This document shows positions 53,001 through 62,990 of a stretch of DNA of 64,000 nucleotides, piece by piece (within the stretch, counting starts at the first letter, position 1; each line of letters opens with the position of its first letter). The notes under the pieces were generated by a model, which had not been told where the DNA came from, made no database searches, and worked only from the letters and a program-made list of their open reading frames with translations. The stretch comes from Pyropia yezoensis. Taxonomy: Eukaryota; Rhodophyta; Bangiophyceae; Bangiales; Bangiaceae. The DNA lies in the NCBI GenBank assembly GCA_009829735.1, contig CM020620.1, forward strand, positions 24,278,020 through 24,342,019, given 5' to 3'. Position numbers and translations under genes: made by a program.

Positions 53001-53415
53001 GGGCGTGCGGTTGACGGTCGTGGGGGGCGTACCGGCTGGGGGCGCTGGCGGCGGCGGCAATGGCGGCGGCGGCAACGGCGGCGACGGCGGCGTGCTGACA
53101 CTCGAGGCGGAAGGCGACGACACCACCGACGGCCCCGCTCTGGTGCGCTCCCTCCTCGCCGGCGTCGAAGGCCGCACCGCCGTCGGCCGCGCCTACACGG
53201 GCGTCGTGGAGCGCGTCGTTTCGTTTGGCGCGTTCGTGCGCGTCGCCCCCGACCTGGTCGGCCTCCTCCACGTGTCGACTTTGAAGGGAAGCGGGCGCGA
53301 CGAGTTTGTGGACGTCACTTCCCTCTACGCCGTCGGCGACGCGGTGGAGGTGGTAGTGGCGGGCACGAATGAGCGGGGGCGGCTGTCCTTCGCGTTGCCT
53401 CGGCGGCCAGTGTGA
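50057..53415 (+). CDS. PNP: Organellar polynucleotide phosphorylase (one frame shift)
   Basis: Start ATG at 50057 ([20 protein letters not shown]), a Ser/Arg/Ala-rich leader typical of plastid or mitochondrial transit peptides. PNPase degrades RNA 3' to 5' with phosphate and can add tails. First RNase PH domain: [20 protein letters not shown] near 50633, then [20 protein letters not shown]. The frame changes in a G-rich tract at about 50940-50975, after which [10 protein letters not shown] continues. Second RNase PH domain: [14 protein letters not shown] near 51605, [40 protein letters not shown] and [18 protein letters not shown] (catalytic acidic residues). KH domain near 52915-53030 has a degenerate GXXG loop; S1 domain near 53180-53400 reads [20 protein letters not shown]. 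About 150 low-complexity residues (51945-52385) are inserted in the second catalytic domain. The whole gene sits in the loop of the large inverted repeat. Confidence 0.93.
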
Positions 53416-53897
53416 GAGGTGCTGTGGGTGGGCGGGGGGCTGCTGGGGCCCTCTTCCGTTGTAGGGCCGAAGTATGCCGTCGAGAATGGTCATCATGGCC
53501 AGTCAGCCATGACCTTGATGCCTGTGCGCAGTCGCGTGGGATGCGGCGACAAGCCTTCGCGATGCCCCTTCGTCAACAGGCAGGCCCGCCAACAATGGGC
53601 GCGCCCTCTAAAATACCAGGAGTGAGAAACCTTTTCAATCAATATCTAATCTACGAACACTCGGTGCTCTCTGCATTGATTGGTGGGCGATAAAGCTTAA
53701 GCGTTGGCGGGTCCCTGCCTGACACGCTGCCCCCCTTTGATGCACTTCCTCCCTGGTTCTTAAGTGACGCTGCCCCCCCTTCCGCCCCGTCTTTTCCTTG
53801 CCGACTGGCGGGTTGGCTGCGCTTCCCCACCGCCGCCATGGACGAGCTGATGTCTACTGCCCCAGCCCCGTGTGACGGCTGTTGGTGGGGCACCCCC
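53416..53897. other. Spacer between PNPase and the right repeat arm
   Basis: 3' flank of PNPase. A moderately AT-rich patch at 53600-53700 is present. No gene. It ends where the truncated GT25-like copy begins. Confidence 0.5.
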
Positions 53898-54748
53898 CCT
53901 CGCTGGTGCTCTATCCCCAGGACACGTCGGCGCCTTCCGCAGAGGCGCGGTTGGCCGAGCGGCGCGCCGAAGGGTGGGACGGCATCGACGCCATCTACAC
54001 GGTTGGGCTGGCCAGCTGCGCGCAGCGGGCGGCCATCATGAGTTCGGTGGGCTCCCACATGGGCCTGCCGCTGACGCGGGTGGATGCAACCCCATTTTCC
54101 GAGGTGGACCTCCACCGGCCGCCCCTGCCAGTGGTGGACATCCCCGCGGGGGACTCGGTGGCGGCGGGCCAAGTCGGCTGCACCCACACGCATGTGCGCA
54201 TCTGGCGGGCGGCGCTGGCGGCCAACCACTCGCGGGTGGTTGTGCTCGAGGACGATGTGTTTTTCACCCCTCAAGTGGTGCGCCACGTGCCGGCGGTGGT
54301 GGCCGCTGCGGACACCGGGGCGGTGGCGGCGGGCCGGCCGTGGCACATGATCCTGTTCCGGCGGAGCCCGCTGGCAGACACCCGCGAGGAGGCGGTGTGG
54401 GGGGACGGGCGCCCATTGGGCGGGCCGCTTACGGTGTCGGGCCCGGCATGGGCGACCGCCGCGTACGCGCTGTCGCGGGCGGGGATGCACTACCTGCTGT
54501 CCCAGGTGACGGCGTACAACGTGCCGCTGGACGTGCAGATAAGCCGGCTGCACCAGCCGGGGACGGGGTTCACCAGCCTGGTGGCGTGCAACGCGCTAGC
54601 CTCGGGCGACGCGTGCGATGAAGCGGTGTACGAGCTGAGCCGCGAGGAGAAGGGGGAGTGCTCGTACTCGGCAAGCCAGAGCGGGAGCCGCGAAGACGGG
54701 GGCGCGTTTCCTCACTCGGGTGGGCGACGTGCGGTGGCGCCCCTGTGA
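53898..54748 (+). pseudogene. GT25-like glycosyltransferase, 5'-truncated copy
   Basis: Matches the intact gene at 47723-48862 from SLVLYPQD to the stop with essentially identical sequence (one Ala-to-Thr difference seen). It lacks the N-terminus, membrane anchor and start codon. A TGA at 53873-53875 closes the frame upstream and the first in-frame ATG is at 54038, beyond conserved sequence. The EDD motif and C-terminal region are intact. It is non-functional unless an upstream exon supplies a new start. Its preservation suggests recent duplication or gene conversion. Confidence 0.85.
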
Positions 54749-55790
54749 GGGGACGGCCTGTGAGGAGGACGGGTGTAAGGGTGAGGAGGGGGGAAATCAT
54801 GCGGGGTCTCGTTTGTTGAGGGGCAGCTGCCACTGCAGTGTTGCAGGGGAGGTGTTGGAGGGGGGATGTGTTATAGAGGAGGTGTTGGAGGAAGGGTGTG
54901 TTTTAGGAGGGCGTGTCGCCGTGGTGAGGGGTTGCAGGTGGAGTGTATGTTGTTACCGGAGGTGTGCGTGCCTGTGCATCGGTGCAGCGGTTGCAGTTTA
55001 TTCTGGACGTCTGTAGGACGCTTGACGTCTTTCTGTTGTTTCGTCAGGTGTGTGGTACGTACGGCTTTCGTCTGGTGCGCAGTACGTACGGCTTTCGTCT
55101 GCTACGCAGTTCGTACGGGTTGCTGGTTGGTGAGTCGCCAAGAGTCCTCACTGGGTGCAGATTGCTCAGTCGCGGCATCAGCTCGGTGGCAGTCAGTAAA
55201 ATGGGCAATGAGGGTTCGAGCCATGAACAAACTGGGGAGACCACGCGGGGTCGTGGGAAGGGACCGGACAGGGACAGCGAGGCGACCAACGATGAAGAAG
55301 AGACCTACCCGGCAGCATATAGGTGGACATAAGGAGACGTCATCTCTAACAACGGCGACTAAAAAAGGTTTTTCACCAGCCGTTCTGACTGCCCGCGGTC
55401 ACGTGCACAAGGACGAATGAAGTTCCTCGTGCGCAGTCTTCTGCGACGCGTGGTCCGCCACGGAGGGCGGCCAGCGTGACTATCGTGCCCAGTGACCGGG
55501 GCTACTCCTCATCATCAACGGTTGGGAAGGGTACCTGTTTAGAGAGTAAACAAGTTATGATGACCTTTAGTAAAGATCCTGACCGAGTGTGGTCGGAGGA
55601 GGGGGAGAAGTGGCGCACCTAGTAGCACAGCCGACAGCGACACGCACGGCATCCGGGTCGTAAAAACGAAATCGAGGTTAAATTGACATCTTGGCTTGTC
55701 CCCACAACGGAGCGTGCTGAAACGTCCGCGTCGTCCACGCGCGGTGTGGGCGTCCGCACACACGCAACGTGTGCGGCACAGGCTGTTCGC

Positions 55791-56285
55791 GTGAGCGTAC
55801 GCTCGTGGCGGGGCAACGGAGCGAGGGGTGCTGTTTGCTGAGTAGCAGGGTCTCCTGCGCTGTGGGGAGTGCAGGAGCGATTGGCATGCGTGAGCGTACG
55901 CTCGTGGCGGGGCAACGGAGCGAGGGGTGCTGTTTGCTGAGTAGCAGGGTCTCCTGCGCTGTGGGGAGTGCAGGAGCGATTGGCATGCGTGAGCGTACGC
56001 TCGTGGCGGGGCAACGGAGCGAGGGGTGCTGTTTGCTGAGTAGCAGGGTCTCCTGCGCTGTGGGGAGTGCAGGAGCGATTGGCATGCGTGAGCGTACGCT
56101 CGTGGCGGGGCAACGGAGCGAGGGGTGCTGTTTGCTGAGTAGCAGGGTCTCCTGCGCTGTGGGGAGTGCAGGAGCGATTGGCATGCGTGAGCGTACGCTC
56201 GTGGCGGGGCAACGGAGCGAGGGGTGCTGTTTGCTGAGTAGCAGGGTCTCCTGCGCTGTGGGGAGTGCAGGAGCGATTGGCATGC
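55791..56285 (-). repeat. 99-bp minisatellite, five copies
   Basis: Five head-to-tail 99-bp units (starts at 55791, 55890, 55989, 56088 and 56187), essentially identical, each with GAGCGTACGCTC. The inverted counterpart has two units. Open frames of 200-300 codons across it simply reflect the period being a multiple of three. Confidence 0.97.
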
Positions 56286-56365
56286 GTGTGCGTATGTACG
56301 TACTGTACTGCACGACGTACGTGGTCTTCTGTCCTTTTGTGCACTATCTTTATGCACTTTTCCAC

Positions 56366-58504
56366 TCATACAGGCACCGCCGCCGCCGCTGCCGCCGCCA
56401 CTGCCCGCTTGCTCCGTCCGCCGGAGGGGGGGATGACGGGCGCCCACCCTTCACCAAAGAGCAACTCCAGCCGCCGCCACAACTCCGCGGTACTTACAAG
56501 AGAGACCACCTCCACCACAGCTCGCCTGGTCATCATGGCGGTCGCGTCGGCCACGGCGGCGCCACGCAGACCCTCAACGCCCGTCGCACATGCGCGAACC
56601 ATTCGCCGGGCGGCGGCCAGGGCGGCGGTGGGCTCGTCACCACCGCCTCCGCCTCCGCCTCGACCTCCGCCTCCGCAACCGCCACCGCCACCGCCACGGC
56701 TGCCGCCGCCGCCACCGTCGTCGACACCGCCGATGCCGTCCGTGGTGGGGGAGGCGACGGCGGCGGGGGCGGCGGCTGCCGAGCCTCCCGCATCGGCCGA
56801 CGTGTCAGGGGCGGCGCAAAAGGCGGCCAGATCAGCGGCGGCGGTGGCAACCGACGGCCACGCCCCACACCGGGCGGCGGCGGCATGGGCGCCCGCGGCC
56901 AGGCCCGCCGACCGTGTTGCGGCGGCAAAGGCGGCCACCAACCGCAACCGGTCGGCGACGTTCCACTGGCTGGCGTCGGGCGACCGCAGGGCGCCGACGC
57001 CGCCGGCGCCGACACCGCCATCCCCGCCTGCACCACCGCCGGGTCGACGGCGCGCCCCGCCCGGCGTCGTGGCCGCGGCCACGGCTGCGGCTGCTGCCGC
57101 CGCTGCCGCCCCGCGGGGAGCCGCGGGCAGGTCATCAATGAGCACGTTCTCCCGGAGGGCAAAGCAAAAGGCGCGGGCCACCTCGATGTCCGCCGGGCGG
57201 AGGAGGAAGCGCCCCGAGGCGGCGCCCAGGCGAGCGTGCACCCAAGCATACAGCGGCGCAATGGTGGTGGGGATGCCCGCGTACAGCTGCGCCTGTGCGT
57301 CCAGCCCGGCGGCGGCGGCGGGGACGGTGCGGAGGAGGCCGGCCAGGTTGTCCAGATGCGCGCCCGCCCGCGAGCGGTGGGAGGGGGGCTTGGCGGGGTA
57401 CCCGCCGTCCGTGTGGCCGCCGTCCTCATCGCCACTGCCGCTGCTGCCGCCAACCCCACCGCCACCAAGGACAGCAGAGCGACTAGGTGTGCCCGCGAGG
57501 GATGCCCCGCCCGCCGGCCGACCGCGTCCTCTGGCATGGCGCTGGGGGGGGAATGAGTGGCGTCCCCGCGCCACCGAGGCCCCAGGTGGAGCGTCCCCCC
57601 CCACCCACCTCCCAGCTGCCCCTTCGTCCACGTCATCAAACGCACCCCACGGGATGCTCCCCACAGGTGGCAGGAGGGTCGCGGCGTATAGCCGCGCGGC
57701 GGGCTCGGGCGCCACCCCCAGCGCCCCCGTCAGTGTGTTGACCGCCCCTGCCAGCGCGACCACCGACTGCACCCTTTCTGTCGCGGTGGCGCCCACCGCC
57801 GCCCGTACCGCCTGCGTGGCGGCGGCCAGGCGAGGGAGGAGGGCGGGAGGAAAGGGCCGCTTTACCGCCAGGGCGGCGAGGCGGAGGATGGCCGCCTCGG
57901 CTTCGGACGCATCCGCATCGTCCGCGTCGATCCGGAGGAAGGTGCGGTGGGTGCGGAGGTCGCTCCCGCCGCTGCCCAAGCCGCTACTCCCACCGCCGTC
58001 GCCGTCGCCGCCGCCACCGCCGTCGTTGCCGCCGCCGCCGCCTCTGCCGCCGTCGTCGTCACCGTCGTCGCCACAGCCATCGCCGCTTCCGCCGTAGATG
58101 CCAGAGGGTTTGGCGACAGGAGCAACCCCCCCCCCCCAGCGGCGGGGAGGCGCCCCCCCCCGCCCACGCGCGCGTTCCACCTGGGCAGCGACGGGCCCCC
58201 GCAAGATGTCGCCAAACGCACACCCATTGGCGGCGCAGTAGGCACACCCGTTGGCCCGGCTGGCGGCCATGTAGGTCAGCCGCCGAAGGCGGGGTGGCAG
58301 CGCGCCCGGCGCGCGCACGTCGACAGCAGGGGAGCCAAACAGGCGGGAGAAGAGCCCCACGTGGGTGGCCAGCGCAGACGGCGCCAGCGACAGCACCGGA
58401 TAGTAGGAGGGGCGCTCCCCGAGCAGCCGGGCGGTGAGGATGAGGAAGGGGGTGTACCGGCCATAGGCGGTGGGGGGGGCCGAGTAGGGCTTGAGGGCAG
58501 CCAT
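56366..58504 (-). CDS. Carboxymuconolactone decarboxylase/AhpD-like protein
   Basis: 712 residues from the ATG at 58502-58504 (MAALKPYSAPPTAYGRYTPF); a GTG-led extension upstream is Pro-rich and unlikely. Residues 15-105 form a helical CMD/AhpD-like domain: YTPFLILTARLLGERPSYYP, APSALATHVGLFSRLFG, then RLRRLTYMAASRANGCAYCA with the redox-type CxxC pair Cys87/Cys90. The His expected four residues after the second Cys in AhpD is replaced (NGCAFGD, with an extra Cys95). The rest is unusually long for the family. It includes Gly/Asp-rich spacers and helical blocks that may be further CMD-like repeats (RPFPPALLPRLAAATQAVRA; IPTTIAPLYAWVHARLGAAS; FCFALRENVLIDDLP). A thiol-peroxidase-linked or antioxidant role is possible but unproven. 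The stop lies about 70 bp from the inverted repeat. Confidence 0.6.
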   Translation of the reverse strand: MAALKPYSAPPTAYGRYTPFLILTARLLGERPSYYPVLSLAPSALATHVGLFSRLFGSPAVDVRAPGALPPRLRRLTYMAASRANGCAYCAANGCAFGDILRGPVAAQVERARGRGGAPPRRWGGGVAPVAKPSGIYGGSGDGCGDDGDDDGGRGGGGGNDGGGGGDGDGGGSSGLGSGGSDLRTHRTFLRIDADDADASEAEAAILRLAALAVKRPFPPALLPRLAAATQAVRAAVGATATERVQSVVALAGAVNTLTGALGVAPEPAARLYAATLLPPVGSIPWGAFDDVDEGAAGRWVGGDAPPGASVARGRHSFPPQRHARGRGRPAGGASLAGTPSRSAVLGGGGVGGSSGSGDEDGGHTDGGYPAKPPSHRSRAGAHLDNLAGLLRTVPAAAAGLDAQAQLYAGIPTTIAPLYAWVHARLGAASGRFLLRPADIEVARAFCFALRENVLIDDLPAAPRGAAAAAAAAAVAAATTPGGARRRPGGGAGGDGGVGAGGVGALRSPDASQWNVADRLRLVAAFAAATRSAGLAAGAHAAAARCGAWPSVATAAADLAAFCAAPDTSADAGGSAAAAPAAVASPTTDGIGGVDDGGGGGSRGGGGGGCGGGGRGGGGGGGDEPTAALAAARRMVRACATGVEGLRGAAVADATAMMTRRAVVEVVSLVSTAELWRRLELLFGEGWAPVIPPSGGRSKRAVAAAAAAAVPV

Positions 58505-60680
58505 GAGCGTGTTGGGGGGGGGGGGGGGGGGGCGTGGGGGGGGGGGACGCCGAGTCCGACCCGCTATCCCCATCCGACGGGTGGACGAGCGAGCAGTCCA
58601 GGGGGGGGACTGCCGCCGCGCACATGGCGGTCGGGGCCCACGGGCAAACGGGGCGGAGCGGGGCAGATAGGCGGGACGCGGGTCCCAAAGGGGGAGTGTC
58701 CAAAGACGATGACACGGCGCACGGGACGGGGCAGGGGGGGGGGGGCGAGGCGGCGGGACCGAGGAGGGGGATGAGTCTCAAGGGGGGAGGCGACGGGAAG
58801 AGCACCAATGTCGCGTAGCGGGGCGAGAGGGGCGGGGCGGGAACCAACCAGCAGGGGCTGGCTCGCGCGCGCGCGTGCGCGCGCCGGCCGGCCGCCGGGG
58901 TCGCCGCTTTACCCGGCCACGCGACCAACGTCCCGAGGCGTGGGCGGGGAGGAGCCACACGGCACGGTTGTACCTAGGCCGGCGCCGTGGGGGGGAGGCG
59001 GTCGGTGGTTGGCGGTCGACGGTCGGCGGTCGGCGGTCGGCGGTCGGCGGCGGCACGCACACGGCAGGAGCGGAGGGAGGGGCCCGCGCGCCGCGGCGGC
59101 CCGTGCATGCAGCAGCGGCGGCGGTGGCGGCGGTGGCGCGGTGGAGGCGGTAGAGGCGGCGGAGGCGGGGGGCGGTCGGCGCGGCGGGGCGCGGCACCAC
59201 CAGCCGCCGCTCCCCCTCCCGTGACGCCTTGCCGCGCGCGGCTTTGGCGCGGCCCGCCGCCGCCGTGGCAAGGGGACCCCCGTGGGGGGGGGGGGGGGGG
59301 GGGGGGGGGGGGAAAGGGGGGGGGGGGGGAACCCGCCGCCCCCCCCCCCCCCCCCACCCCTTCCTCATAGCTCCAGCGTCGCCCACTCGCACTACCGCCA
59401 CACCGCGGTAGCCATCCCGCCGCCCATCCCAGACTGGCGGGGTCGGCTGGCCGTGAGGGAAGCGGCCACGGCCGCGGGCGGGGGACACTGCCGGCGGCAA
59501 AGCAAAGCGGACCGCCAACGCCCGCGGGCAGAGGCACCGCAGGGGTGGGGGGGTGGTGCAAGAGGCGGCGCTGACCGTCACTCCCTCACCCCCCTCCGGC
59601 CCTCGCCCTCCCGCCGCCTTCTTGCGTGCACCGCCCGGCCACAGCCTCCCCCACTTTCGCGCAACCCGCGTGCCTGCCCCGTGAGCCCCCTCGTGGCGCA
59701 AGACACTGCCGCCAGGCCGGCGGGCTGAAGCGCCCCGCCATAGCCCGTACAGTACAGTGTCCCTAATGGGGGTCGGCAGGCTGCCGGCGGCCGCCCCCCT
59801 CCCCCTTCCCCCCCAACCCAGACCCCCCACCCCCTCTTTCGTCTGGTAGGTCGCGCAGGCGGGGAGGGGCGGCCACCCCCACGGCCGGCGGCGGGGCGAC
59901 CGCCGCCACAGGCGACGGGGGCGGCCAGCGGCCGCGGAGGCAGGGTGCAATCGAAAAAGTAGGGGTAGGGGGGGAGCTCAGCCGCTCTTGCCTCCTCGCG
60001 CAACCCCCGCCGCCCCTTCCCCTCAGGCACAGCTGTGCGACGGCCGCCCAGGCTGGCCACCCTCGTTCAGAGCGTGCCCCGCCTCGTCGAGCGCGGTCCT
60101 TGCGGGGAGGGGAGCGGTCGAGAGCGGTACCCAGCAGAGGAAGCGCCGTCTGGAGGGGATGCACACGTGCCGGCGCGTGCTTCTCGGCCCGGTCGAGGCC
60201 GCGGGCGCATGGCGGTGTGCGAAAAGGGAGAGGGCGCGCGAAATAGCGGGGGATGGCACAGGGGAGGCGACCGTCGTGACCGTTGTCGAAGTGGACTCGG
60301 TGGGCTGGGTGGGGGGGGGTCCTGATCTCGCAGCGTAGGAGGCGCGGGAGGGGACGCTAAAAATGTACCCCTTCACGCATGTGCTCCATACAGAACACCG
60401 GGAAAGTGAGTACTGTACTTTGCTGTAGGCGTTGCTTCACAACGGACGACAGCGGTGTGAGGAGAAGCAGAAGACAAGCCAGGCGATGAAAGTATTTGGA
60501 ATGTGGTCACGACCTTGGGCGATAGATCGGGCAGTAAACTTTCGGGCTGAGCCACCTAACCAGCCAATGTGTACTCGGTCGTAATCGCACAGCTTCAGAC
60601 CACTGCCGTTCTTGTGCCTCGGGCTCGCCGCGAGGCGAGGGCGGCACACGAACGAACCGTCTGCCGCGCGACTCCCAACC
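58505..60680. other. Intergenic region, no gene recognised
   Basis: Poly-G runs (58518-58532, 59284-59330), poly-C (59338-59355), a TCGGCGG/CGGTCGG degenerate repeat (59000-59060) and low-complexity frames on both strands. The AT-richer part 60350-60600 contains GTGAGTACTGTACTTTGCTG and is probably the upstream region of the next gene. Confidence 0.45.
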
Positions 60681-61095
60681 ATGAGCCACCCGTCGTCCCC
60701 CCCCCCGCGCCTCCCCCCCGCGGAGGGCGATGCCCGTCGCCCGAGGCGGTCGCGGGCCCCTGCCCCTCCCCCCCCCCTCCCCCCGTCCGCCCCCCCTTCC
60801 GCGTCGTCCCCCCCGTCTGCGTCGTCGGCCGCGTCGGTGCCGCGGTCGCGGGTGCCCGCGGCGGGGCTGCTCCCGCCGCTCGACAGCGGCGGCAGCGACG
60901 GCGGCAGCACCGACCGCTACGATGGCAGCGGCGGCGGGGGTGATACCCGCAGCGACGGCGGGGACGTCCGCACCGGTGGCGGCGGCGACGAGCGCGGCGG
61001 CGGCGGCGGCGGCGGCGGGGACAGCCGCAGCTGCGGCGGGGGCGGCCACAGCGACGGCAGCGTGAAAATTGCTGACGGTGTTGACGGCAGCGGCA

Positions 61096-61136
<41 letters not shown>

Positions 61137-62774
61137 CGCCACGACGGGGACGGCCGCTACGACGGGGACGGCGGTGAGGATGGAAGCGGCGGCGGGCGGG
61201 GTGGCCCCCGCTGGCGTGTCCATGGGGGAAGGGGGCCCCCCTTTTCAGAGGCGGCCGGGGTGTCACTGCTGCCGCGCCCCGCCGCGGCGTCACTAGCAGC
61301 AGCGGCAGCGGCGGCGGCGGTGGCGGCGGCGGCGGCGACGGAGCGGCTGCCCCCGTTTCGCGACTGGGCGTCGGCGTCGCGGCCGCGGCGGCGGCCGCCG
61401 GGGCGGCTTCCCCTGAGGACAGCAGATGGATCCCCCCGGAAGGGAGGGGAGGGTAGCGAGGCGGCGGCGGAGGCGGCAGAGGCGGTGGAGGCGGCAGAGG
61501 CGGAGGAGGCGGAGGAGGCGGTCGCGGCCGGGGGTGCCTCCTTTCGCGGGCTCCCTCGCGCGCCCCTCCCTCGTGGGCGGCGGCGGGAGCCCCGACGGCG
61601 GCGGCGGCCCCCGCCGCCCCTGTCGTCGCCCCCATCACTGTCCCCCTCCCCGTCCCCCTCCCCGTCGCCGTCACCGCCGCCGTCGCCCCGCATCCGCTTT
61701 AAGGTGCACCCGCCACCGCCGCTGCCGCGGTCGCCGGCCGACGCCGCTTCCACCGCGGCGGTGGCGGCGGCGGCGGCGGGCCGTCGACCCGCTGCCGGCG
61801 GGTGGCGGTCGCTGCCGCCGCCGCCGCTACACCCGCAACCGCCGCCACCGCCGCCGCGGTCGTCGCTGCCACCACCGTCACTACCACTGCCACCGCCGCG
61901 GCGGCGGTCGCCGCCGCCCCCCTGGTCGTCGTCCCGGCGGCGGGCGGGGCGGGACGACGCCCCCGACGGCGGCGGCGGTGGCGTCCTCCCGCGCCCTCCT
62001 CCGCCCCCACTGGACGACGACCGTGGCGGCGGCAGCGGCGGCGGCGGCGGTGCCCCCCCCCGCCCCCGCGACCCGGTGCTGGCGGCGGCGGTCGCGGCGG
62101 CCGCCGCCGACGCGGCCGCCGCGCGTGCCGACGCGGCGGCGGTGCGGCGGCAGGCGCGGCGGCTGGTGACCGCCGCGGCGGCCGAGGTGGCCGCCGCCGC
62201 GGCGGCGCTGGACCGCCTCCTGGGGGTGGTCCACGCGCAAGCGGCGCAGCTGGCGGCCCAGCCGCCACGGCCCCGGCAGCACCCGCCGCCGCCGCCGCGG
62301 CCGGCAAGCCAAACGGCGGGCGGCGGCTGGGTGGCGGCCACCGGCGGGGACGCCCCTCACGGCCGGGCGGGGACGGCGGCAGACGGCGACGGGCGCTCCA
62401 CGTCGGCCGCCCCCCCGCCCGCCGCCGCCGCGCCTGTGGCCGCCGCACCGGCGGCGGCGGGCTGCTGGACAGACGCGGCGGTGCGGGCGGCAGTGGCGGC
62501 GGCCGCCGCGGCGGCGGCGGCCGCCGCAGACGCCCGGCGGGAGCGGGAGGTGGCGTGGCTCCGCGGCCGCCTCGTCGCGTGGCGCGACGCCGCGCTCCGC
62601 GCGCGCGGCGGCGGGTCGGGTGTGGCAGCGGCGGCGGCGGCGGCGGCCGCGGGTGGGGGAGTAGACGACGGCGGGGGGGGGGAAGGCGACGGTGGATGGG
62701 GGGAGGGGGGGGAGGAGGGGGAGGCCGCCCGGCCGCCCGACGCGGGTTCCCCGGCTGGCGTGGCGGATGCGTGA
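60681..62774 (+). CDS. Low-complexity hypothetical protein with coiled-coil segments
   Basis: 697 codons from the ATG at 60681 (context ACCATGAGC). I do not recognise it. The N-terminal 60% is disordered: Pro/Ser, then Gly/Ser/Asp, then Ala, then Arg/Pro/Ser blocks. From about 62080 to 62630 the composition becomes helical and Ala/Arg rich, with coiled-coil-like stretches (AVRRQARRLVTAAAAEVAAA; DARREREVAWLRGRLVAWRD). The C-terminus is Gly/Glu rich. An opposite-strand frame (62341-61157) is also open, so strand choice rests on the AT-richer upstream region, good start context and helix-like periodicity. A structural or nuclear scaffold role is only a guess. Confidence 0.4.
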
Positions 62775-62990
62775 GGGGACGGTCGGCCGCCGGCCGCCAG
62801 CCGCTGCCGCTGCCACGGTTCCTTGCCGTGGCGCGCCGTTGCGGTTGGTTGCCGCCGCCGCTGCCGCTGCGTGGCGGGTGCGTGAGGGGGCGGTCGGCCG
62901 CCGGCTGCCGCCGGCTGCCGCTGCCGTGGTTCCTTGCCGTGGCGCCGTTGCGGCTGCCGCCGCCGCTGCCCTCTTCCGTTGCGGCTGCCA
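62770..62990 (+). repeat. Imperfect 111-bp tandem duplication
   Basis: CGTGAGGGG(A/G)CGGTCGGCCGCCGG begins at 62770 and again at 62881, each followed by similar CTGCCGCTGCC...GGTTCCTTGCCGTGG sequence. The first unit overlaps the stop of the preceding hypothetical gene. Confidence 0.8.

Larger units (their letters stand above)
53898..56297 (-). repeat. Right arm of the large inverted repeat
   Basis: About 2.4 kb, the reverse complement of 46470-48573. It is longer by 296 bp, which equals three extra 99-bp minisatellite units within 1 bp. Similarity on the outer side fades through a TACATACRCACACGCATGCC string. Homology on the inner side stops abruptly inside the GT25-like gene. Confidence 0.95.

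Noticed and set aside
55213..55222. tRNA B-box-like GGTTCGAGCC (also inverted at 47249-47258)
   Set aside because: No A box, acceptor stem or cloverleaf could be formed around it.
55539..56447. Open frames of 200-300 codons with 33-residue repeats across the right minisatellite
   Set aside because: The 99-bp period keeps all three frames of one strand open. The translated repeats differ totally between frames and no start or flanking domain is convincing.
60437..60910. Possible transposase fragment in minus-strand frame (IGWLGGSARKFTARS)
   Set aside because: Superficial likeness to a mariner W..DE.KF segment, but the catalytic Asp is missing and no neighbouring motif supports it.
61157..62341. 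Minus-strand frame opposite the hypothetical gene at 60681-62774
   Set aside because: Gly/Arg/Ala low complexity without helix-like periodicity. The plus-strand frame has a better start and upstream region, though the choice is uncertain.
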